Shown here: positions 1 to 11,294 of the stretch, piece by piece
Layout of the letters: every line of letters begins with the position of its first letter
Numbering within the stretch: the stretch's first letter is position 1
Made by a program: the position numbers and the translations under genes
The notes under the pieces: model-generated
What the model was told of the DNA's origin: nothing
What the model saw: only the letters and a program-made list of their open reading frames with translations
Databases searched by the model: none
Source of the DNA: Monodelphis domestica
Taxonomy: Eukaryota; Chordata; Mammalia; Didelphimorphia; Didelphidae
Assembly (NCBI RefSeq): GCF_027887165.1
Contig: NC_077234.1
Location: forward strand, 141,909,857 to 141,973,856
DNA: 64,000 nucleotides
Reading direction: 5' to 3'

Positions 1-1309
1 ATACACCTTTCTCTTCTTTATCTCAAGTAAGGGTTTATTGGGGAAAACAGGCAAAGATGAAGGATGGAGGTAAGAGGGTTGGGGGTTTTCCTATTATCTA
101 CAGTGAGTCTTAGGTTGGATGATATTGAGAGAACTGACAATTCAGTCACTACCATGAAACAGAGCAAGTCAGAAAGAGGGACATGGTCTATTGATCTTCT
201 TCTGCTTTCAAATCAGTCAAGTCACCTCCAGCTTTATTATCCCAAGTCTCAGAGATACACCCAGCTTCTTCCTTCAAAGTCACCACCATCAGCCCACAAT
301 CCCAGAAATCAGTCAACAGTTGGCTCTTGCCTTCAGCTGTTTTACAGTAACATTCCAAATGGAATCTTCCTTTGTTTGACAGCTGATCAATCTCCAGCTT
401 CTTGTCTTGCTGCATGCCTTGTAATTTCTCTCTTATCCACAGTACATGAAGAATTTCATACCTCCAGGGTCAACTGAACCTGCTTATGACAGACCATTAC
501 AAATCCTACTAACTAATCCAACAGCCATAAAAATTGGAGAGTACCTTCTGTTGATAATGACTAATTGCTTGCACTGATTGTATTTGACTAATGATTGTGA
601 TTAGACTTCTTTACTACTGGATTTGTACTATTTTGTTGCACTTAATTTGGTTGATCCTTGTATTTGCACAAATTGCCTTGTAGGGTAACATATATACTAC
701 CTCAAAGAAGAAAATCTGTATTAGTGACCTATTTTGACCTGATGTATCTTTGTAACATTTTGTGTCTTTACTATTTTTTTTCATATTTTCTTTAACGTAT
801 TATTGCTTTATCTACATCATTTGCATTCACATTCTTGTAACAACCTATTTGCACTCATACTGCAGGTATTGGTATGTCAAAGAGAAAATGAATCTTATTT
901 TTTGAAAACTAGCCCCTATACTTTACCTCTGTAATTGTGATTTATACACATTTTAACATTTTGTTTTCTTCCTACATGTATCATAAAGTATTTGATTTTT
1001 CCCCCTTCTTTTCTCATTTTTTGCCTTGAAATGCATGTCGCTAGTACTGAAAAGGTTTTTTTTTTAACTCTTTTTACTTTTTGCAATAGAATAAGCTGTC
1101 TGTTTATCTAGCATATAAAAGCATGCCCCAAAAGCTTTGGACTATGGCAACTTGCCACTAGTTATTTAAATATTCTGAGACTTTTTCTCAAGGACAAAAC
1201 AGACCACAAAAGAGGACAGAACTTGACCTGCAAGGTGCCAAATGAGCACAAAAAGGTAAAAGAAAACATGCCAATATTACAGAGAGTGATGACATTATGC
1301 ACAAAAAGC
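1..1309. other. Unclassified AT-rich sequence
   Basis: No gene or confident repeat is recognised here. An open frame of 137 codons (64-477, plus) overlaps a 75-codon frame on the other strand. Neither matches a family I know, and the composition does not favour coding. The stretch lies directly upstream of a partial compact LTR element and may include more retroelement sequence, but I could not find that element's 5' LTR in it. Confidence 0.5.
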
Positions 1310-2290
1310 ACAATGACTTGGTCATGTGTGAGACTCGAGGTTGAGGCTATTTAACATGTGTTAAATGCAGGACTTCCTTGTACCACACCCTATATCAATC
1401 ATATAGCATCAATTGCTCTGGCTCCATTACCCCCCAAAAGTGAAGAAAAGCTTGAATTGGGGAATGCTATTTCCCATTTCTCTCGAGATCTAGTCTCTTT
1501 TTCTATTTTCTCTCACAATGTGACAACTTACTGTACTCCAGACTGCTAAATTGGGTTAGTGACTGATTATTGTTTTACTTTTATGAGACGTGGATCACTA
1601 AAAGAACCTGTTGTGAGTTGTGATATTTTTCTATTTTTCTTTTTTCCTTTTTCCCAGAATTTTGTTCATTTTATTTTTAGATTTTTTATCTGACTCAGAG
1701 GTTATTTTTAAATTTTCTTTGATGCTCTTGATGATTTTTATACTTGATTCATATGCTTTATGACTTGACCATGTATCCTTGTATAATTGCTACGTGTATC
1801 CCTGTATCCTTCTCAGGGGGAATGTATTGTTATTTTCCTCAGGGGGAACTATGTTATTGTTGTGAACTTTGAATTGAATTTGAGCCAAATTTAGAACAAG
1901 AGATTATCTCCCTGAATCTAGAATGTGCCGCGAAGATGCCTGCAGAGATCACATTCTGCACCAGAAGGTCCAGAGTGAACTTTGAGATATGGTGAATTTG
2001 AATTTTGGGAGGGTTGAATGCTTTTGTTTTGAATGTACACTCCTATGCCAAAGGGGACTGCCCCATAATTGACTTTTTGTCAATGTACAATTGGTTTTGT
2101 TCCTTTCCCCCTTTATTTTCCTCTTATCCCCCAATTATTGAAATTTCCCTTTAAAATTGTAATATTTGTATATACCTCTAGCTCAAGTTATAAGTTAGTT
2201 ATTTTTTCATGACCCACTGGGGAGACTGGTCTCCCAAAGGATCACAGGGTGAGATGTATTGATTTAGAATCTTGAACCCTAGAGACTACA
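1310..2290 (+). mobile_element. Partial compact LTR retrotransposon (internal region plus 3' LTR start)
   Basis: This stretch is colinear with the complete small LTR element at 48974-50415. Its start, around gcaggacttccttg near 1368, matches the first bases of that element's internal region near 49324. Its end (about 1810-2253) matches 49726-50117, including the shared block around ggggactg. At about 2254 the sequence passes into the first 40 or so bases of the LTR (tgtattgattt here, tgtataattg there), and then similarity stops. It therefore has no clear 5' LTR and only a fragment of the 3' LTR. There are no gag or pol motifs. It is an old copy of a non-autonomous family. Confidence 0.6.
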
Positions 2291-2798
2291 TTTTCCACAA
2301 TCCCTTTTTTCTTTTTTTTGTTTGTGCATCTCCTTACATGGATTGGGGTTTTGAGTTTCCATTTCCACCAACACAGGCTCTCTTGTACCAGTACTTAATA
2401 CTTGTACCAGTATGAAGAAGGGAGCAGTTTTTAAAAATTGCTCTTTGCTCTAAGTGGATGTTAATAAATTTATTAAAATAATACTTGGAGAATTGAATAT
2501 TAATTTTATTACTTACAAAATCCATTACCAATGTGAGATTAGCTGTGCCACAAAATTTGGTAGATATTTAACTAAAACATTAAGGTTGTGTCCTATATTA
2601 ATGTGGTACTTGACTGAAGATCATTGCCCTTTGCCATAATAATATTCATTCATTCTTTCAGTCTCTTTCTGCATTGAACTGATGTCCTGTTGTTTTCTAC
2701 GTATGACAGATGAAGAGACTAGTGTGTGTATTTGTAGGTAGTAGAGGCTTAACAGGAAAACTTGGGACTTAGGGAAGTCCCTGATTATAAAAGGTATT

Positions 2799-2800
<2 letters not shown>
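2291..2800. other. Intergenic sequence, nothing recognised
   Basis: AT-rich sequence between the truncated LTR fragment and the (TG)n tract. Short open frames occur on both strands but none has recognisable features. Confidence 0.4.

Positions 2801-2849
<49 letters not shown>
2801..2849. repeat. (TG)n microsatellite, left half of a split tract
   Basis: TG dinucleotides with one interruption run directly up to the terminal bases of the ERV-A LTR. A shorter (GT)n tract lies at the other outer edge of the ERV (11953-11966), so the retrovirus appears to have integrated into a TG/CA repeat. Confidence 0.9.
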
Positions 2850-2850
<1 letters not shown>

Positions 2851-3471
2851 GTACTAGAGAGGGAATTTGGTGAAAATGTAATTGGGAAATCAAGAGGTTA
2901 TACCAGGAAGTAAGCAAAAGAAAGGGACTGAATCTTGGGTCCCTCTCCTCTCCACTTCCTCTTCTTTCCCACTGCGCAAGGGTAATTCAGATTTCCTCAG
3001 AGATGGGAAGTTGATTCTTTTCTCTGTTAACAAAACCCTTTAGACAAAGTTATATAGTTGAATGATCTATTTGTTCTTTGGGGAGAAGGAGATAAGGGTG
3101 GGGTTAGGAAAGAGGGAAAAAGGGGTCCCTATTCTTTTGAGTTGTAGAATTGACTAAAGGCTTTGGAAAAATCTCTTCAAATGGAAATAAATATTTTCCT
3201 CAGAGGAAAGATGGCAATAACTCTGCCAGGCTCTCTTCTGGGCAATACTGACTATTCCTTCAGTTCACAGTAGAATTAGTAAGGTAATAGCCAGAGAGGA
3301 GATGAAAGTATGCTCCCAACCACCTTCAGGCAGAAGAAGAATGAACTCCAGGCAGCTGAGGTCCAAGTGTCCCTCTTTTTCAAAACTTCCATGATCTTTG
3401 TGTTGCAATGTTCTGAGCTCTCCTTGCTTTTCAGATCCAATTTTGTCTTTTCCCAAATTTCTTCAATCACA
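2850..3471 (-). repeat. ERV-A 3' LTR
   Basis: It begins (minus strand) TGTGATTGAAG at 3471 and ends with CA at 2850, so it has TG...CA termini. It aligns along its length with 11295-11952. In the gap-free block 3213-3375 versus 11661-11823 (163 bases) I count 11 differences by eye, so the pair is clearly diverged. The other copy has a pyrimidine-rich insertion near 11846-11872 that is absent here. Confidence 0.9.
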
Positions 3472-3492
3472 AATATCCCCATTTTTGTATTT
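3472..3492 (-). other. Polypurine tract of ERV-A
   Basis: On the minus strand the bases just before the 3' LTR read AAAAATGGGGATATT. A purine run touching the 3' LTR is where plus-strand DNA synthesis starts in retroviruses. The position is right; the tract is slightly degraded. Confidence 0.6.
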
Positions 3493-5240
3493 GGCAGAAT
3501 TACAACTAGTAATTCTGTACTCCATTTCTCATACTTACCTATTATCTCCTAATTTCTTCCAACTGTCTAAACTATGGGTCTCTACTATTTTAAAGTATTC
3601 TACAACCCACCAAAATAAATCCTAGTCTATTTTTACTATTCTAATCTTTCTAACCCTATTTTAAGATTTGGGATTAAAGGAGAATGGAATAGGTCATAAC
3701 ATACAAGTACAATACAGAAATATGGTTTTGAAAACAATTATAACCAAAGCATCAATTTAAACAGTTTTTAGCAACAATGTTACTTTCTTATTTCCTAATG
3801 AACTATAATCTGTTCTAAGTAAGACTTTTATAAACAACGTCAATTCCTAAGATAACTATGGAATTTAACTTAAGTATGAAATCAATCTTTCCCTAATATA
3901 TCTAGAATTTCAACTGCCTTATCTAATCTTGACCTGTGGTAGTTCTTAGAAATGTCAGTAACTTAAAATTATAATGGTAGAATGTTAGTTCTATTAGTAT
4001 TTTACAAATGTACATAGTTCTCTCTGTACAAATTTTACATATGTACAATTATGATACATTTTGCATGTGAGTTCTATTCAAAGTCATGCATATTAGAAGA
4101 TATTTCCTTTGTCTGTCTGAGTTTTTCACAGAAACTCCAAAATTATATCAGTATGAATTTTTTTGTGTGTCCTAATTATGTGATGTTACATACTTACCCC
4201 ATCCATGAAATTTTTTTCCATGTTGTACTTATATGTGTTTGTATATGTGCATGTACCTATGTGTGAAGTTAACATGAATGATTAATTCTTATGTGACCTC
4301 ATCACCATCAGTTCTCGATTTCAGTCTTTTAATGTCCTTGGTTTTGATTGTAGGAAACATACATGTCTTGGGTTCTTTATCTGTTAAGGGTACAGGTGTT
4401 GTCTCTCATCTCCACTTGATTGAAGTCCCATGTTCTTTAACATATAGGAACATGCATGTGGGTAAGCTTGTTGAATGCCTGTGTGTAAGATTTATCTTTT
4501 CTTGTTTTAATGTGCATGGAAGTAAGTCTGAATTCTTCATGCGTGCCTGTAAAGCTTTAATCATTTGATTCTTCATGAGTGGATGTATGCTTTTTCAGTA
4601 TGATAATCTTCATGTGTGGGTGTACGTAATATATTGTGCTAAGTAGATTTTAAGATATGTCTTATAATTTGAAAATGTGATATTGTTTTTTATCATTTGA
4701 TATTTAATTTTTAAGAGGTTTTATCTCATGGTGATTTGGCTTCTTTGAGATATTTATATTAGTAGGTTATTTTGCCTTTTGAATTTTTCTTGGAGATAGA
4801 ATTTTCCTTTACTCTATGGTTCTTATTTTCTTGTTTCTATAGATAGAATTATACATGATATAATGTGTTTTTTCAGAGATGTGTATTCTTTGTTAAATAA
4901 CCTTGTTTCCTTCTTATTGTTGTTGTTATTAGCAGAGATCTTTTCTTATTGGAGCTATTTTCCTTTATATCTATTTAATCATTTTTTTCAGTACTTATAT
5001 TCTGTTTTATCTTGTACTCTTTGTGTCTTTCATATGTATTGTTGTTGTTATTGTTGTTGTATTGTTGTATGCAGTGCTTTCATTTTGTTATTATTCTTTT
5101 ACTCTTATGTATTGATTTCCATTTATGGGGACAATTGGTAAGATATTGTTAGGGCTATTGGTGATACTTTAGTGTCTTTCTTATGCATTTCCTTTAGTAT
5201 GTTACTTCTTGCTCTTCTACATTGCTGGTAATATTATGGA
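3493..5240 (-). other. ERV-A post-pol spacer without recognisable env
   Basis: About 1.75 kb lies between the end of integrase and the polypurine tract, where env would normally sit. On the minus strand it is rich in A and C, with many AAC/ACA-type runs (for example near 5035-5070), and stops are frequent in all frames. I see no signal peptide, surface or transmembrane glycoprotein pattern. The longer plus-strand frames here (such as 4863-5141) are shadows of this composition. ERV-B has a comparable spacer at 44481-45940. Confidence 0.6.
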
Positions 5241-5249
5241 AATAATGTT

Positions 5250-6270
5250 GTTTTACGTGTGAGGCATGATACCATGGATCTTTCCCAGACAATTTGACAT
5301 ATGTGGGAGCATAATCATGTATAGAGGACCTATCCATCTTGGTTCTATAGATGTCTCTGTATTAAAATTCTTCACATATACTTTGTCTCCCAGTTTTATA
5401 TTATGTAATGAGAAATCCAATGGTATTCATTGCACTAACATCCTAGTTTCCTTAATTCTTCTAAACTTTTTTGTATTTCTAATAAATAGTAATAAATTTT
5501 GGCATTCTCCTTTTAACATAGATATATATGATGGTTTTTTAGTCCTACCATGCTATAAAGGCTGACTGTATAATATCTAGAATGCGGATATTTGCAAGTC
5601 ACCTCTGGGTCTTATTCTTAGTTGAAACAATGCTAGTGGAATAATATCTGTCCATTTCAAATGGGTTTCCAAACAGAATTATGCTATCGATGTTTTTAAT
5701 TCTTTATTCATTCATTCAACTTGGCCTGAACTCTGTGGTCTATATACATCATATAGACTGCTTTTTATACCCAAGTTCTTATATACTTCTTGCAGGATCT
5801 GAGAGGAGAAATGAGCCCTTCAATCTGAGTCTATGGTATCAGGAATGCCATACTTAGGAATTATTTCTTTCAGTATAGATCTCACTACTGTGACTGTGTC
5901 ATTTTTCCTAATGGGAAATGCCTCAATCCATATTGTTAATCTATCCACAATAACCAATGCATATATGAATCCTTTGACATTAGGCATGTTTATGTAGTCT
6001 ATTTGATGACATTGGAAAGGCATATAACTTAGAGATCTGCCTCCCAATGCTATAGTCTTAAAATGACCTTGATTAAATTCCCTACATATGTCACATGCCT
6101 GACAAACTCTGGTAGCATTTGTTGATATCCCTGGAGCTGTCCAGAACTTTGTACTGCATCTAGAATGGATTGCACTCCATAATGACCTTTAGAAAGAATC
6201 ACATTGCATAGATGTTGGTATAATATTCTGGGGAGAATCAGTTTCCTTCCTTGAGCTACCCAGATACCTT
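5250..6270 (-). pseudogene. ERV-A integrase, broken
   Basis: Integrase joins retroviral DNA to host DNA. Reading on the minus strand, the zinc-binding region is seen around 6110-6180, with a CX2C pair (CDIC) shortly before the GGRSL stretch. The catalytic core follows (6047-5820), with the first Asp in QIDYINMP, the EIIPKYGIP segment and a second Asp near IDSD. A degraded C-terminal part near 5320-5420 keeps GDKVYV and then WIGPL, the GPY/F-type module of gamma-like integrases. Stops and frame changes separate these blocks. Family assignment is firm from the motifs; exact borders are not. Confidence 0.8.
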
Positions 6271-6279
6271 TAACTAATC

Positions 6280-8447
6280 TAGCCCCAAAATTTTTTTATC
6301 CAATGACTGAACCTCATCCCCATGGTAAGCTTTGGTAAGATCATGCTTTTCCAACAAGGAAAGATTCAGCACAGAGTAGGAACTGAATCTGGCTGCATAT
6401 TTAGCTGTTATATCTGCTTTTTGGTTTTCTAGGATATCATGTCCTTGCCTTAAATACGTTCCTTGCAATGGATCATGGCTATCTATTTTGTCAAGTTGAC
6501 ACCTTCTGTCAGATGATATATATGTTAACTATATGCAATTTTTTTTCCAGCTGTTGTTATAAAACCTCTGTTCTTCCAAATAAAACTTGTGGCATGAATC
6601 ATGGAAAAAAGATAAGAGAAATTGGTGAAAATGTTTTCCCTTTTGCCTTTTGCCATCTCCAGGGCTCAGAGAAAAGCTTTTAAATTGGCAACCTGGGCAC
6701 TGATATGACTTGGTAATGATGCATGCCAAAGGGTTTTGTCATTAGTTACTACTGCTGCCCCCATGATCCTGTGTCCTCTATAGATGTATGAGTATCCATC
6801 AGTGTATAACTCCATATCAGAATCATTAACGGGTGTATTTTTGAGGTCTTCTCTAGGCTTTTACATAATTTCCACCACTTGGTTACAATAATGCAGTGGA
6901 TCTATACACAATGGCAAATCTGGAATCAGAGTAGCTGGATTCAACGGTGCACAAATATGAATGGTTATGTTGTCATTACCCAGCAAAAAAGATTTCATAC
7001 TGATATAGCCTTGCATTTGTGAATGCATGTGTATTCTGCTATTGTAATAGTTTTTCAATTTGGTGTACAGAATACACATGTAGCTTGCATCCCAGTACAT
7101 TACCATTTGCTTTCTTTACATGACAGCAGTTGCAACAATGCTTCTTAGTAAATGTACCATTCCTTGTGCCACCGGGTCTCTGATAGAACTGTAAAGTACT
7201 ATAGGTCTTAAATTCAACCCAAAATATGGTACCACTACCCCTGAAGCAATGTCCTTACCTTCATGTACATGTAAGTGGAAGTCCTTTTTGTAGTTTGGTA
7301 TCCCTAAAGCCGTAGCTATAAAATGACTTGTTTCAACTTTGACAAAGCATGGAGATGTTTTTTAATTTAGTTGTAATGGTTTTTTAAACTCATTCTTTGT
7401 CAAGTCAGTCAGGCACTTTGAAATATGGGAATACCCTATGATATACTGTCTTGAGAAACCAGCCACCTATAGGAATGCCCTGAGTTGTTTCTTGGTTTTA
7501 GGGATGCCTAGCTTCTGTATATCAGCTATCCTTTTGCTTGAAAATTTCCTTGTGCCCTCTTTCAGGAAAAATCCAAGATATTCTACTTTTGGGAGTACCC
7601 ACTGAATCTTCTTCCTAGAGACACTGTTTCCTCTCTTATAAAGCTCTATCAGTAGCCTTTTTGAATCCTCCAAGCACATCTTTGGATCTCGTGATGCTAA
7701 AAGTAAATTGTCCACATAGTGCACCAACTTGCTGTGCTTGAAACTGGTATTTGCTAGATCTCTCTGTAGTAGTTGACAGAATATAGAAGCTGATTCACAA
7801 CATCCCTAAACAAGCCTGGTCTTCAGAGCTGATTTCATCCCCATAGGAAAGCAGAAATGTTTTGGGAGTCAGGGTGCAATGGTATGGTGAAATATGCATT
7901 GCTTAGATTTATCACTGTGTACCTCCAGGCATCTGGTGGAATCTGTGTGATAATATCATTTGGAAAAGGTGTCACTGTATATGTCTTTTTTTATAAAGTT
8001 GTTTACTGCCCTAAGATCCTCCACAAGTCACCAAGAGTGTGCCCTGTCTTAATTTAGCATGCTTTTCTTAATAGTCAAAATTTGACTATTGAAATCAGAC
8101 ACTGTAGGTCTTAAAATACCTTGCTCTAGCAAGCTGCTGATAATTGGTGTTATGCCTTGAATAGCTTTTTTGCTAAGTTTTTATTGAGGCATCTTAGGAG
8201 GTACACCATCCCTGACTTCTATCTTTACTGGTGCAGCAGATTTTATTCTGCCTACATCATTCTGATGTTTAGCAAGAACCCCGTTTGGTATCATCATGTA
8301 TGTCATAGAATGATGTTAATATTTCTTATCTGTTCAGGCTTTTCCTCCAATTGCTTCAGATATAGCAATGGATAATGCTTTAAAGAATGTTTGGGTAGAT
8401 GCAGGTATATATTCACAGATTGATCACATTGCAGACTTGCCCCAATT
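6280..8447 (-). pseudogene. ERV-A reverse transcriptase and RNase H, broken
   Basis: The polymerase region follows the protease. The longest clean block (7727-7467) carries the active-site box as YVDN (7718-7707), followed by a gamma-like connection with YLGFFL. The RNase H region begins near 6815 with ELYTDG, the conserved first catalytic Asp context. The fourth residue of the polymerase box is Asn where Asp is expected, and ERV-B shows the same change. Many stops and shifts interrupt the region. The plus-strand frames overlapping it (7857-8057, 8157-8375, 8368-8757) are shadows. Confidence 0.8.
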
Positions 8448-9700
8448 TTATATTAAAAAATCTCCTCCTAAAAGGTTATCTGGACATCCAGGAATTAGGA
8501 GAAATGTATGGTCAATGGTGAGAGAACCTAGCTTAACCATTGTGCTTTTGAGCTCTGGGACTTGCTGTATTTCCCCAGTAGCTCCAGCCACTGAAACCAT
8601 ACCCCTTATTGTGTTATCTCCTGGGAATGTCTTTAGGACTAACTTTGAAGCACTGGTATTCACGAGATCTTTGTATTCTTTCTTCCCCACCTTAATCCAC
8701 ACATATGGATCAGGTTTTTCTGTGGATATTGAATTAATTGTTATGTTGTCACTTTGAACTGTACTTCTATCCTCTGCTAATTGTATGGTTGGACCAATTA
8801 AAATTTCTTGGTTTAATTCATTTCCTGACTGATATTTATTTACACTTCATTCTGTATTGTCTTCCTCTTCTTTGGAATATGAATTTAAACCAAAGCTATC
8901 TGTTGGCTCATATACTTTGACTTGGTCAGACCTCCCCCTTCCATTCAGAATGTTGGCTTCATGGCAGTTTCTTGAACCCTTGCCCATCATGGCAGTTGTT
9001 GTACTATGCATCCCATTTATGTTTTCAAATCTAACTGATGTTACACTTTCAGTATTTTGAATATGGTTATCAATATTAACTGTACTTTTAGCTCCATTAC
9101 CCTTTAGATTTGAATTTTCTAAGTTGTTTTGTATAAGTTGAAAAATTTCAGCTTCTGGATTCAAGTGAGATATTTTCTCTAAGGAAGTCTGCACCAAATA
9201 GCTTTTTGAATTTCTAATTGGTCCAAGTGGGGTTTTATCCATGTCTGTGAGATTATTTACATTGCCTCTAGCTCTGAAAGATACATTTGTAATAGTAACC
9301 CTCGTCTGTGCATTCACATGATTATCTTGTTGCAGGGAATTGAAGTTTTGTTTCTTTCATCAATTTATGATTTTGTTTATATAAGTTTATATGAATTTTC
9401 TTTCTCCCCTTTTCAATCCCTGAACCCAATCTGCACTCAAAGAATTTTTCTAAATATGTTTTGATCTGTTCTTTACTTTTTTCTTGACTGGTTACTATGC
9501 ACCTCCTGTATGAGTCTCCAATATCAGAAATTGTCACAGACCCTAGAAATTCATTTTTAGGTATCACACATGTGATTTCTTCTTCCTTTGTATCTTTATG
9601 TTTCAATTCTGTAAGTCCCTTATTAAGTGTCACACTCTGCCATTCCTTTCTTCCATGCCCTTTCTTATTTTCAATTATTTTAAAATCCTGGATTCATAGT
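8448..9700 (-). pseudogene. ERV-A protease with long Asn/Ser-rich N-terminal extension
   Basis: The aspartic protease lies at 8702-8448. It has the active-site loop as LVNTSAS (Asn at 8660-8658 where the catalytic Asp is expected), a GATG motif and the C-terminal NLLGGDFL block typical of the gamma-like group. The same frame stays open upstream to 9317 with a single TGA near 8847, giving about 200 residues rich in Asn, Ser and Thr ahead of the protease. Another open piece on the same strand in a different frame (9633-9322) probably belongs to the same linker. I recognise no domain in the linker; a dUTPase was considered but its motifs are not visible. Confidence 0.75.
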
Positions 9701-9774
9701 AAATGCCTTCCCTTGGTCAAAACCTCTGAATATTTAGGTTTTGCCCCTGTTTTTATAGCCAGTTCCATGCTGTC

Positions 9775-11230
9775 AACATCTGGGGTTTCTGACTACTTAA
9801 GTTTACAGTGCTCACAGCATAGGTTTGAGTTTGATCCAGAATGTTTTTCCTTATGTTTTGTTGCTTTTATTATTTTGTTTATATTTCCTTTTAAAATAGC
9901 AATCTTTCACCAAGTGTCCAACTCTATGGCATAAAAAGCATTTTCTCATCTCTCTTTTTATTTTTTTACCTCTCTGTTGCTGGTATGAGGGTCTAGAATA
10001 TGTTTTAATTGTTTTCAAATTTTTGATTTGTTCAATCTCTTTTTGCTTAAGAGATTCCTCTGTATTTTGTAGTTTTTGTTTCAATTCTTATTTTTCTTGT
10101 TCTTGTTCCTTATTACTATCAAACAAATAAGTAGTGGCATCTCTCAGTTAATTGATTGTAATACTTGGGGAAATAATTCCTGAAGATATTTTTTAGATGG
10201 GAGTTATGGCCTCTCAGGAATTGTCTTCTGATGTAAGCCACTAATTCTAATGAGTCCTGATTCAAACCCATGATGAATGCAACTGTTTCAGTCAGTCTGT
10301 CTATTAATGTTGCAGGATGTTCATTTTTTTTTTCTTGACTCAACTTGTCAAATTTGCTCCAAGTGTTGGGCTTGGAACAAAATGACTTGATTGCCTGCAG
10401 GAGGTATTCCCTGCATTTTCTAAGGTATGCCAAGCTTGTTGATTTGCAAAATCAGTTTTCCCTTTCCTCCACTGTAGGCCAACTAGTTAGGGATGTCTAG
10501 GGATGTCTAATAAATAAATTGCCAGTACTCATGAGGACTAAATAATTCAGATAAAAGAGGTCTGAATCTTCAAAATCTGGTTGAAGTATTTTAAATGCTC
10601 TTTTCAGTTTTTAAGAGCCCTATAAGGTTTTGACAAAAATGTTGGAAATCTGCATTTTATCGAATCCAATTCCTGTTTAGAGAACAGATTGTGGACCTTT
10701 GAGTGAAGAACTCCATCTATATCAGAAATTTTTGCAGTATCTCTTAATAGCAGTATATTCTTAGTTTCTATATAATTTTTATCTTTTCACTTTGCTTCTT
10801 TCTTATTTTGGTCCTTTGTTTTCTTTTCTTTGTCCTTATTCTCTGTATCTGCCAGTACTTTTGTCTTTTCCCCTTTTCTTCCTGAACCTGTCCTTTTCCA
10901 TGCTTGTTATTCAGCACACAGCTTTTTGACCAGTTGCTCCAAGGTGTCATCTAGCACTAAAATCTGGGCTGCCTTTTTGGGTGTAAAGAACTTGAGAATA
11001 TTTCTAATATATATAAAGGTTTGGATAGCCACCATTGCAAATATGTAAATTTGGGTGATTATTTGCCATACAACTTGTTGTCTGTGAAAGGCATCATCAT
11101 CATGAATGCTGTGGAGTTGGCTATCAGACCTATAGTTTCCATCACAACTCCAATGAAGGCACTATATACAATGTTGTATATTCAGTAACATACTATGATA
11201 TCTAACACTGTTAGCCCAAATAGTATTTGT
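9775..11230 (-). pseudogene. ERV-A gag with hydrophobic N-terminal segment, broken
   Basis: Gag builds the virus core. Reading on the minus strand, a hydrophobic stretch at about 11059-10985 (ITQIYIFAMVAIQTFIYI) is followed by a basic/aromatic segment and then a Lys-rich region. In the same frame, interrupted by only two stops, comes the start of capsid (LFSKQELDSIK, near 10650). A capsid block with WSKFDKL and a DRLTE major-homology-like region lies at 10433-10119. The nucleocapsid has one intact zinc finger, CX2CX4HX4C, at 9940-9899 (CFLCHRVGHLVKDC), preceded by a charged coiled-coil-like stretch. ERV-B shows the same order. The hydrophobic N-terminus is unusual for Gag, which is normally myristoylated. 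Confidence 0.75.
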
Positions 11231-11273
11231 AGCATCATTTTTCTATATATCTCGTAGCCTGGGGTGGGTTCAG

Positions 11274-11293
11274 ACTTTTCCTGGGGTGCCAAA
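11274..11293 (-). other. Primer-binding-site-like sequence of ERV-A
   Basis: Immediately inside the 5' LTR the minus strand reads TTTGGCACCCCAGGAAAAG. A TGG start one to three bases after the LTR is the signature of a site pairing with the CCA end of a tRNA. I could not assign the tRNA by eye. Confidence 0.55.
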
Positions 11294-11294
11294 T

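Noticed and set aside
64..477. 137-codon plus-strand frame near the window start
   Set aside because: No domain, no supporting splice or promoter context, and an overlapping open frame on the other strand. I cannot support it as a gene.
3493..5240. Possible env gene in ERV-A
   Set aside because: No open frame, signal sequence or envelope-type hydrophobic pattern was found on the viral strand.
4051..5565. Run of plus-strand frames of 71-99 codons
   Set aside because: They lie antisense to the ERV-A post-pol spacer. The A/C bias of that strand yields T/G-rich hydrophobic translations without motifs.
9497..9934. 145-codon plus-strand frame
   Set aside because: It is the shadow of the ERV-A gag and linker on the minus strand, where the zinc finger and family motifs are found.
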